Source: Manduca sexta | Taxonomy: Eukaryota > Arthropoda > Insecta > Lepidoptera > Sphingidae | Length of the DNA stretch: 64,000 nucleotides | Assembly: GCF_014839805.1 (NCBI RefSeq) | Contig: NC_051130.1 | Location: 7,750,001 to 7,814,000, forward strand | Reading direction: 5' to 3' | Part shown: one piece after another, positions 55,674 through 64,000 of the stretch | Position numbering within the stretch: position 1 is the stretch's first letter | Layout of the letters: each line of letters opens with the position of its first letter | Made by a program: the position numbers and the translations under genes | Notes under the pieces: model-generated | Databases searched by the model: none | The model's input: only the letters and a program-made list of their open reading frames with translations | What the model was told of the DNA's origin: nothing

Positions 55674-58600
55674 CTATGACAAAAGGTTTTATTAAAAAAA
55701 TATGTACAATCAATATTAGTCATATTAAAATTGCGTAATTTCTAACAAAAGTGCAAGTAATGTCAAAATTAATTTAAAATTTTCGTTTTTTTAAACAACT
55801 TTTTAAAAATATTGGTGGTTATAATTAATTTGAATATAAATAGGCTAAGTATAAAATATACAAGCCTTTCAGGCTTGTAAAAAATGATATAGTACTGAAA
55901 CAGCTATAGAATTCATATTATGGTATGGAGTAAGGACCATTAGGTTTATTGTTAACAATAAGTTATTTCAAACATCACTTTCATTATATATAAATTATTT
56001 TCTTATAATATTATCCTTTACAATCTCTGGGAATACTTAGTACAAGGTAATAACCAATACGTTATAACTATATTATTAAAGGTTAAATTTTGAAAGAACG
56101 TGTATTTCAAAAAGGTAGTTAATCGATTAATTTATTTATTTTTAATATTTGTATAATTCACCACAAAGTTGCAAACATATCATTTATGTACATCGGATTA
56201 TAAATATTCTCCATAACATACGCCGCAAAAGATTAAAAATTAATTGTGGTTGCTTTGAAATTTTAGTAATCCTAACTCACATATTATCAAGCTTAGTCAG
56301 ATTCAAAGGACATTAATGCTTCTTCGAAAAAGCGTTCATGGCCTATCACGAGCCGTATTTACGGAAATTCTGACAACTTAATACACTATGATTTACGAGC
56401 AAATACGTAATATATAGCATTACGCTTATTTTCCTTCTGTAGGGCTGGGTAGAAACGTTATGAACCATGTTATATACAGCAAACATATTATTATATGATC
56501 TAGAATCTAGATTAAGGATCACCGGTTCCACGGACGTGACGTGACAGCGCACGACAGTTTGAAACATTTTCAAGTGATTGGAACGTGTTCCAGTATGAAT
56601 GTTTGCACTATTATGAAATGAACTCATTTTACCTATTATTTCATGTAGTTAAGTATAGTACTGATTGGTTTGGTATTTTGATATAGTTATAATATGTTTT
56701 TATGATTAACTTAATTTTAGTAATTGGTTTATCCGTACTAATTTAAAAAACACTAATAAATAGCATATATAATTTATAGGACACAATTGCAAACTACGGG
56801 TTGATTCTCGTAAAAACCTAATTTCTCTTTACTCGATCCAGTGTCAAACTTGAAACTAGCATGGCCATACCAATACAATTACGCCACCTAAGCAGACTAA
56901 GATAGAGATTATCTTACCCAATATGCCTTGAGGGAACTCAGTTAATAAGAACAGGAGCAAAACCGCGACCAGCATCTTAGTGGTGCGATCCGTCCTTCTT
57001 TCTGCTTTCGACCTCTTTGTGGAACGCTTTGCGAAGATATTGCCGTTACCATTAACAACGGTATTGGCAGGGCAAGCGCTGTACCCCTTAAGAGCCTTTT
57101 TTCTACTGTTTGCTCGATAAAGTGCGCGAATCAGCCACGCACTTATCACAGTCAGGATGACACAAGGAAGGAGTTTGATCAGAACGGCATGAACCCAGAA
57201 ATTGATCTGGTACAGATTTCCGTCGAAATTCGAGTCGACGAAATATACTTTAGACGGTAGATTTGTTTTGTCGAATGTGAAGTCTTTGTGTATCGTGAAT
57301 ACCTGGAAAGAAATAATATGTTTTTATATTTGAAGGTATAATGAATAAGGAAAAATGATTTGGATGAAAATTAATTTCAACTTAGAAGATGGTTTTAATA
57401 CTTTTCCTTTTTTTGTACCTTTATAAATGAAATAATAAAGGTACTATCCGCTAAATGATTTGACGACTTAAAAAAAGGAATTTATTTAAAAAAGAATACG
57501 CCATTAGTAAGTTTACAAAAAAGGAAAACTCGAAGTAGGTTGATTCATTATTCGAAATTATATTATACTAAACATCGAGTTATCATTCATTTTGTATCGA
57601 TCTTTACCTGTTTTATTTGAGGGTAAAACCGTTGTCAATCACTTGATGGGAACTAATGGTGTTAGGCCACAAATTCACGCGCCCTTGAACCTTTGTTAAT
57701 TTATTAGGTGCAGAACTAATAAATTAATTTACTTGTAGTAAACAAAATACTTTGTAACTGTTTTTAATAGACATTGATTAATGATAATATCCTTCAAGCC
57801 TTCGAGTTGGGTACATTTATTGAATTACTGATATCCTATGACCAAGAAATTTTGGTTATTAAATATGGTAAAACACTATAAAATGTTTCACTTAGATTTG
57901 ATTACTAAACATAAACAAGTTTACATTCAAGGCCATCGAATTATATGTATTACGTACTAGATCTGGCGTTCGGCACACTCATTGTATTCGACTCAAATGT
58001 ACTGCAATCCGTACACCTGACTTTAATAGGATTCCAACATTGACAGTGTGTGGTTATGTACAGAGTAACGTTCATAATATAAGAACTCCAGGATGGAGTG
58101 AAAACCTGGATGAATACAAAGTATTAGTCAAATAAGTAAAATTATTTGTTGTTCAAGTGAATACATAGGTTATTACAGTGACGTTTTGGTTGCCATTTTA
58201 GTTCAGATTTTGAACAAATAGTTTATAAGGACGTTCGTGCCTATAGAATAAACGTCAATGTTCAAGACCATTTAATTTTTATCAATCCTTATTTAGCTAA
58301 CATCTTTAACATACGTCTGCGCTCGACTTTACTGAAATCCATTGCATTATAACCTATAATAATATTAAATTCCCAAATACCATTACTTGAAGGTTCCACA
58401 AACATTCATTTTATTTTGTTTATGTTTCAAACGCCTTCTCCAAACCAAATCTAAATATAGTTTAATGATCTAATGATACTAAATATTGTATTAATGATTC
58501 ATAAGGTTTGTGTTTATTTACAATACGTTCCAAATACGATTGTATAAGATACAAAAATAGTTCAAGAACTTGTTTAGAAGTTACTTCAAACATAATGCGA

Positions 58601-61600
58601 TGACCTCTCCAATCTATTAAGATCCATGAAGTATCCATTTTAAAATATATAAAATAGCTTTAATGTTATTCACGCTAATTCAATTAAAATCTTATTGCAG
58701 CAATAAATGTTTGTATTTAATTAAATTCCTTCCGAAAATTTCAATTGACTAATAATAAATATAATAATATCAGCCCTGTATTATATACTATCCCACTGCT
58801 GGGCACGGGCCTCCTCTACTATTGAGAGGGGTTCGACCTTAGGCCACCACGCTGGCCTAGTGCGGATTGGTAGACTTCACACATTTTCAAGTTTCCTATA
58901 GAAAACTTCTCAGGTGTGCAGGTTTCCTCTCGATGTTTTCCTTCAGCATTAAAGCAAGCGATAATTCACAAAGAATACACACATATTTTTTTAGAAAAGT
59001 CAGAAATGTGTGCCCTTGGGGTTTGAACCTGCGGACATTCGTCTCGACAGTTCGTTCCACACCCAACTAGGCTGTAGGTACATTACTAATTACTGCGAAT
59101 AATGAAATGGCACCGCCATCGAAACAGACACTGGGGTCACAGGGTAATAAACCAAATTACTTACAAAATATGAGGGTATACATAATACAGGCGGAAGACC
59201 GAAGCTGAGTAATATCGCCAAAGAGCATCTTCGATCAGTACAAAGAGCTGGGCTGTGCGAAGGATATCTGTAGACAAAAATGCTTGTTTAACTTAGTCGT
59301 ATTGTTGATATAATATAGTTATTAATATAAGTATGTAGTACAAATTATTAAATTCATATTATACAAAGTGTTTTCTCTTGCTTAGTTTAAGGGCAACGTA
59401 TTGGATGATGAAAATTATAGTTGGCGTTTTAATATTGACGGAATCTAAATAATGTATATAACATTTAACAGATAAAAAAAAAAAAAAAAAAAAAAACAAA
59501 AAGAAAGAGAATCGTTGAGCTTAAAACCCAAAAAGATTTGACTGGAGTCGCCAAGGGCGTAGGCAGGTGGGGATTGGGGGATGGCTACATATTTTTTTTT
59601 GTTTACCCCCTTACCCCCTCATTTGATCTGCCTTTGTCCCTGCTGATCCCACAGATGAGGTTAACGTTTCACAGGCTGGATTAAACGAATTAATAACATT
59701 ATATAAAAATTATTCGAGTTTTATAACACACTAAATTATAGTATACCATAGTTAGGAAACATCGCACAGAAGCCGAGCAAAGTTCATAATGATTATAATA
59801 AAAAATAATAATATAATAATTTAAAAACCCCAATAAAAAGCTAATGAAATAATGTACAGTCGAGGGCTTTTATATTACCATATAAGAGAGGTATTCTCAT
59901 TATATTTTATATATTACATAAATTTTTACTTCAATTTTGTGTGTATAGTGGTCTCCCGACTCTTAATCAAAATGAACTTCATGATTTCTTATGTTTACGC
60001 GAATTTTAGACATTAAAATCAAAGATAAATAAAAGGGTTTTATTATTATGTATATTTTAAAGATGACAAAAACAAATACTACAATTTATTTGATATTTGC
60101 CTGAACTTAGTAACAGAAAGGTGAATTAAAATACTTTCCTGTTCCACATTACATCTACATTATTCTCTCTCGCTCAACTCAAATATAAAATCTAATATAT
60201 ATAATCTATAATTGCAAAAATATTTCCTTCATATTTTACGACCATCCTCTTACCAGACGAAAACCCGGGGACATATTACGTTACAGAAACTTAAAAAATT
60301 AACGATAAGACTACTTCAACATACCACTAGAAAATAAGCTTGGCTCCTAACACTATGTTAGGTGGCATATTTATTATTCACACACATTATCATCAGCCTA
60401 TATCTTTGTCCACTGCTGGACATAAGCCTCTTTGAATATGAGTCATTTTCCCCTGACTTCGGCCTGTCGCATCCAGTTCTTGCCAGCGACCTTTCGTAGA
60501 TCGTCACTCCACATAGCTGGAAGGCGTCCTACACTACGTTTGCCACACACCCCGGTCGTTTATCCCCGAAGGAATAAACAGCGGTGTAACTGTTATACCC
60601 AATTGAAGCGAAACTTATTCCGTGATGTGATTAGTGGCGAGTCTATCACCATGATAATAACATGTCTTTTTTTTAGTATTTATTTATTATACACAGGAAC
60701 ATCAACAGTTTACACATACAATTAATATTAGTTCAGTTTTCTTAGTATAGTATTGTTCTTATGTGCTTACCAAATAAAGATGTACCAATATTCACAAATA
60801 CACTTATTACGAACAGATATAATAGTACAGAGTTTTAACCACTAATAAGGAAAAAACCTAATCTGATATCTTTAGATGGTGAGAGATGATTACCATAAAT
60901 AAGAGAAAAATATTTTTTATACAATTTCCAAGGAATGTTATGAACTGGAAAATTAATGTGAACAGATTTAATAAGGCACGAGTAGACTAATCGTTTGGGG
61001 AATAAACATTTTTACCTCGAATTTAAATTTAATTTCAAATTCCGTAAGTCGATATAAATTTAAGTATAATATACCTTCTTCATCGTGAAAAAATCAAAAT
61101 CGGAAAAAAAAGTAATTTTATAAATCAGTTTCTGTTTTGCTTCTAATCTGCGGGAGCCAAAGGTGGACTTTTTATTTCGCCTTTATTACGTACGTTACAA
61201 TTAATATATAAATTACAATTTATAGCTAACGTTAATTTATTGTGCATGTAATGCTACACTATAATATTAATATTGCAAATATTATATCCGCGCCATATTT
61301 TTCCATTTTTGCACAAATGTTAACTATTGACACGGAAAATCCATTCTGGTGGTCCTATGTCTGCATTTTCAAGTTAATTATGTTTTTATTTTATATAATA
61401 CAATTTTGTTATTAGTATGTAATTCACAATAATTATGCTCAATCATGCATGCTATAAGTAAAAGATATGAACAATACAATCATTTTGTTGATATATACTA
61501 GATGTGAATCCGACATGCACTAGGTATTCTTAGTGAGAGACTTAAATAATAATATTAATGAAGTTCGTGATCAAATTACATCAAGTAGTTAAAGGCAAAA

Positions 61601-63917
61601 TATGACATAATATCTTTAAAATTAAAAACAATATCATAAATACACAATATATTTGACAGGAGGACTAATAATACTAGAATACATCCATCGAAAGTACCTA
61701 CTTATGTCCATAATTAAAATAATTTCTAAAAAATAAACAGTGTGCATACGACCTAATAATAATACCATTAAAACACCGTCAAATTTCATGCACCAATTGA
61801 TCACGCCACAACAATATGTTTTTCTCTAAAACTATTTATTTAAATATTTGTTGCTAAAACAAGATAATGATATGTACATATTAAATAACTTCCCAAACTA
61901 TTTGTACAGCACGCAGACGTTATCAAACATGTGTTACGTACATTCATTAGAAAAAAACACTGAGCTTACAGTCTCATAATAATGTAAACATTCTTTCAAA
62001 TTAGAACCAGAAATACACGTTAAATTTACAAACACATAACTCTTATCATCAAACAGATCGTTTGAATGTGTGTGTTTCACTTTCATATAAATCATTGTAC
62101 TTCTAGAAATAAATTGCGAGTTAGCTTTTTGGGCCTAATCTATAAAAAAACTCAAAATAGACTTTTATTACAAATACGCTGCTTGTAAGGTTACTGTTTA
62201 ACAAAGATTTAAAACCGTATAGTTGGTTATCGACCAAACATCAGGTTCAAATTTGTGCTCCAAAAGTTATTACTATTGGTAATAAGCCGTTGTCTTATTT
62301 GAAATATCCGTGTGACAAGATGTCACGGCGCCCTTGAATATTCATACAAATAAAAAAAATATATGGAAATTTTCTCATATGGGTATTAAAAACGTGGAAA
62401 TGCTGATGTTGTAATATGGATATTAAAATCATGCAAATAATGTGATAAAAAGTATGAAGTATTTTAGATTGGTATTTTGCTACTTCACAGTAGTTAGAGT
62501 AACCATCGCATGAGCGCAATTTTTTTGTATGACATATTTCTCAATGTCTGCTCTACATAATCTTAAAACACTTGGCTGTTAGAGAATGTATTGGATAATT
62601 TAAGGCAAGTGTATCAAGACAAAAGAGGAGACAAGAAAGACAATAAGAGTTAAAACATTAAATTCCGGCAATAAAACCGGAAATGAAATTAACACGCCAT
62701 TACGAAGTTAACTCCCGAGGGAACTGCTGCGGATTGGAATATCACGTAATCACAAGTTTATTTCAAATGCTTCGCAATACATTTCATTAGAACTTTCACT
62801 TTACCGGCGAATATAACAGATAGTAGATCGAATATAAAAAGCCGAAGAATTTGTTTATTTGTTTGTTTAATTGTTAGAATGCTCTAGTCTTAGAAACTAC
62901 TAAACCGATTTGAATTTCTTTTCATTAATAGAATGCTACATTACTTCTGAATGCTAGAATACTTTTTGTCCCGGGAAAATATTTATCCTGGAAACTTTTT
63001 CACGCCAACGGACCTGCACGCAAAGCAAGGGTGTAAATAAAATGCTGGCAGAATAATCTTACCACCACAGAGCCACTTTTAAGAAATCATATTGAATCGA
63101 CGCAACCCGACCTAATTTAAATAGGAGTTCGATTTTAATATCATATTTGAAATTTCGAAAAGGTTTCCAAATGTGATTTTGAACATAATTTATTATTTGC
63201 AATCGATTGTATCAGTTTGCCCATGGCAAAGAATAGAAGAGGAACCGAAAAAAAAATACAACGAAAGACGACTGCCTCCTTAACTTTACCTATATTATAG
63301 TCTCTACATAAATATTCAAAACAAATAAAATTCGTTAGTTTCATAAATTTACATCAGGAATAATGGACTTTTAGCGTTGAATCATCGTCCCTGAATAACA
63401 AAATATTAACTGCAAAGAAACTCCTCCTTTTTGAAGTTGATTGACATATTAAAAATAATTTTAATAAAGGATTATCATTAGCAATATTTGACGAAAGCCT
63501 GTATGAATGTTGATGAAATTTAAGTTGGCTTGCCTTAATAGAAAGAACGGAGACTCGCTTTTATTCCGAAAAATTACAAATTCCTTCGAAGCACCTCCAC
63601 ACAAATAAGCAGACCAACATAGTTATTACAAGTACCACGCAACCGAGCCTTTCTGCGACACCGTAGTCAGTAAAAAAAAGTCACTTCCGTAATATCAGTA
63701 AAAAAAGGTCACGTGCCAACAGTCCGCCATCTCTGATACATTAATCTAAACCAGTCGATATCAGTCACGTGTCTACTCACTTGATCGCTATGTACCGCCA
63801 GACGGCCAGAGATAGCGTGAGGAATATAGACGCGGTGTGCAGGATCTGTGTGAAGTGCATGTGAAACAGCATGTATACCGCCCACGAGTACGGACGCTCC
63901 TCTTGCCCTGGAAACAG
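55450..63917 (-). CDS. Myosuppressin-receptor-like G-protein-coupled receptor, exons covering TM3 to C-terminus (5' end outside window)
   Basis: A rhodopsin-family neuropeptide receptor at the plasma membrane, expected to bind an RFamide-type peptide such as myosuppressin. Joined order is 63917-63781, 59267-59165, 57302-56918, 55673-55450: 849 bases, 282 residues and TAA, with phases that fit at every junction. Visible segments are TM3 ending AVWRYIAI (WRY in place of DRY), TM4 CSLAILLSFGLPPVLCIPSY, TM5 INFWVHAVLIKLLPCVILTV, a basic loop 3 with an RRTDRTTKMLVAVLLLF junction, TM6 with LLTEFPQGILG, and TM7 ALLNGAINFVLYCSMSRQFR (NF instead of NP). TDRTT, TEFPQGI and the NFxLYCSMSRQFR end are diagnostic of the insect myosuppressin/FMRFamide-like receptor clade. 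Sex-peptide-receptor relatives are the main alternative. TM1-TM2 and the N-terminus lie beyond 64000. Confidence 0.85.
55674..56917 (-). other. Receptor intron between TM6 and TM7 exons
   Basis: A 1244-base intron, GT at 56917-56916 (GGTAAGATAA) and AG at 55675-55674. Very AT-rich. Frames inside (56346-56627) show nothing recognisable. Confidence 0.75.
56918..57302 (-). CDS. Receptor exon: extracellular loop 2, TM5, loop 3, TM6
   Basis: The acceptor TTATTTCTTTCCAG (AG 57304-57303) is strong. The 385-base exon starts in phase 0 with VFTIHKDFTFDKTNLPSKVY, continues through TM5, a loop of about 50 residues rich in Arg/Lys (ALYRANSRKKALKGYSACPA ... STKRSKAERR) and TM6, and ends after one base of a Gly codon at the donor GGTAAGATAA. 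Loop 2 carries no cysteine. Confidence 0.88.
57303..59164 (-). other. Receptor intron containing a SINE D insertion
   Basis: An 1862-base intron, donor TTTTGTAAGTAAT at 59164, acceptor TTCTTTCCAG at 57303. AT-rich except for the SINE D copy 58770-59077 close to the donor. Confidence 0.75.
58770..59077 (-). mobile_element. SINE D copy, near full length, in the receptor intron
   Basis: It runs from the 3' end (CCCTGTATTATATACTATCC, CACTGCTGGGCACGGGCC) to the tRNA-like head (GGGGTTTGAACCTGCGGAC as reversed box B, CACACCCAACTAGGCTGTA). It lies in the same orientation as the receptor gene, its head about 87 bases from the 5' splice site of the TM4 exon. The 67-codon frame across it is not a gene. 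Confidence 0.85.
59165..59267 (-). CDS. Receptor small exon: TM4
   Basis: A 103-base exon between a strong acceptor (TTTTTGTCTACAG, AG 59269-59268) and a consensus donor (TTTTGTAAGTAAT). Its first base completes the Lys codon split at the TM3 exon (AA+A); then YPSHSPALCTDRRCSLAILL and SFGLPPVLCIPSYF follow, ending in phase 0 exactly where the next exon begins. The YP after the WRYIAIK end is the usual start of loop 2 inside the cell, and CxxxRR then a hydrophobic stretch with PP is TM4-like. It has no ATG and is too short to show as a frame of its own. Confidence 0.85.
59395..59497 (-). repeat. Repeat family G copy 2 with adjacent A-run
   Basis: ATATTGACGGAATCTAAATA and ATGTATATAACATTTAACAG are the reverse of the 32470 copy. 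A run of about 23 A follows (59472-59495). Confidence 0.6.
59985..60050 (+). repeat. Repeat family C terminal fragment
   Basis: TTCTTATGTTTACGCGAATT and TTAGACATTAAAAT match the family C end; the core is absent. Confidence 0.65.
60382..60548 (-). mobile_element. RTE-type LINE 3' end fragment
   Basis: CATTATCATCAGCCTATATC, TCCACTGCTGGACATAAGCC, TCGCATCCAGTTCTTGCCAG and CTACACTACGTTTGCCACAC form the reversed end of the RTE ORF and its 3' sequence, as at 35057. It is directly followed by a SINE A fragment. Confidence 0.65.
60559..60652 (-). mobile_element. SINE family A 3' fragment
   Basis: TTTATCCCCGAAGGAATAAA, CAGCGGTGTAAC and GTGATTAGTGGCGAGTCTAT correspond to the tail half of family A only. 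Confidence 0.6.
63781..63917 (-). CDS. Receptor exon: extracellular loop 1 end and TM3
   Basis: Acceptor ATCTGTCCACAG (AG 63919-63918). The exon opens with LFPGQEERPYSW, continues AVYMLFHMHFTQILHTASIF and LTLSLAVWRYIAI, and ends after two bases of a Lys codon (phase 2) at GTGAGT. HTASI-LT-LAVWRYIA is characteristic of the insect myosuppressin/sex-peptide receptor group. The start of TM3 has no cysteine at the usual disulphide position. If the acceptor were the later TTTCCAG (about 9 bases on), the exon would lose three residues and the frame would hold. Confidence 0.85.
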
Positions 63918-64000
63918 CTGTGGACAGATCAACATTTAGTAGATCACAGTATTTTCTATTTTTGCATTGTGTAATTTAGTAGTGGAAACTTGTGATTGAC
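63918..64000 (-). other. Receptor upstream intron, cut by the window edge
   Basis: No further coding sequence. Exons for TM1, TM2 and the N-terminus must lie to the right of the window. Confidence 0.7.

Larger units (their letters stand above)
59268..63780 (-). other. Receptor intron between TM3 and TM4 exons
   Basis: A 4513-base intron, donor ATCAAGTGAGTA (GT 63780-63779), holding family G, family C, RTE and SINE A fragments and an ancient repeat relic (62840-63030). Otherwise AT-rich with nothing recognised. Confidence 0.75.

Noticed and set aside
55394..55723. 109-codon minus-strand frame overlapping the last receptor exon
   Set aside because: Out-of-frame shadow of the real exon; the correct frame gives TM7 and ends at 55450.
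58867..59070. 67-codon plus-strand frame in the receptor intron
   Set aside because: It is the reverse of SINE D; the same peptide type appears in reverse at 15208-15411.
60240..60290. Possible tiny minus-strand exon with donor CTGGTAAGAGG
   Set aside because: No suitable acceptor upstream and a stop in the usable frames.
61074..61150. A minus-strand block with acceptor CCCGCAG and donor GTATAT whose phase would also fit between the TM3 and TM5 exons
   Set aside because: The encoded peptide is polar and lacks any TM4-like helix; the block at 59165-59267 has better splice sites and a proper TM4.
61660..61830. Long hydrophobic open frame on the minus strand inside the receptor intron
   Set aside because: Wrong phase for the receptor, weak acceptor, and no similarity to the family; AT-rich DNA gives such frames by chance.
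1..64000. Endogenous viral genes, rRNA, or a new multi-gene system
   Set aside because: No matching protein motifs, gene clusters or rRNA blocks were seen on either strand.

Overview
The window is AT-rich eukaryotic DNA, most likely from a moth or butterfly. The evidence is the mix of dispersed repeats: tRNA-headed SINEs with box B sequences such as GGTTCGAATCC, RTE-type LINE 3' ends with (GAT)n tails, TA-flanked mariner-like MITEs, and relics ending in 'ACGCGGGCGAAGCCGCG'-type sequence. This assignment is an inference from repeat style and codon use. Almost all of the window is intergenic or intronic, and most open frames longer than 60 codons are chance frames in AT-rich DNA or lie inside repeats.

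One gene is clear. On the minus strand, from 63917 down to 55450, lie the last four coding exons of a class A G-protein-coupled receptor of the insect myosuppressin-receptor type (FMRFamide-like peptide receptors; the related sex-peptide-receptor group is the main alternative). The exons are 63917-63781 (TM3), 59267-59165 (TM4), 57302-56918 (extracellular loop 2, TM5, loop 3, TM6) and 55673-55450 (TM7 and C-terminal tail). All splice sites are AG/GT, the phases join (0/2, 2/0, 0/1, 1/stop), and the total is 849 bases, or 282 residues plus a stop. The N-terminus, TM1 and TM2 must lie beyond base 64000. A 23-bp minisatellite of about seven to eight units begins about 32 bases past the stop codon, in the presumed 3' UTR. 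It shares 14 bases with the TM7 coding sequence. A poly(A) signal follows at 55052-55047.

At the far left, 322-384 looks like the last coding exon of an unidentified plus-strand gene. It has a strong polypyrimidine acceptor, a 20-residue tail, a stop, and AATAAA 28 bases later. The two genes therefore point toward each other across about 55 kb with no other confident coding sequence.

That 55 kb holds at least twelve copies or fragments of SINE family A, one of them intact with a perfect 13-bp target duplication; eight copies of a GC-rich repeat B, one split by a nested MITE; four copies of a palindromic repeat C; six of a longer tRNA-headed SINE D; small families E, F and G; three RTE 3' ends; several inverted-repeat MITEs; five local tandem duplications; and microsatellites. 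A few non-repeat stretches stand out as possible control elements: an RFX X-box at 18766, paired CACGTG E-boxes near 1061-1114, TATCGATA motifs at 52164-52589, and a GC-rich candidate first exon at 10464-10652. No rRNA, true tRNA, CRISPR or viral gene was found. No new multi-gene system is visible.
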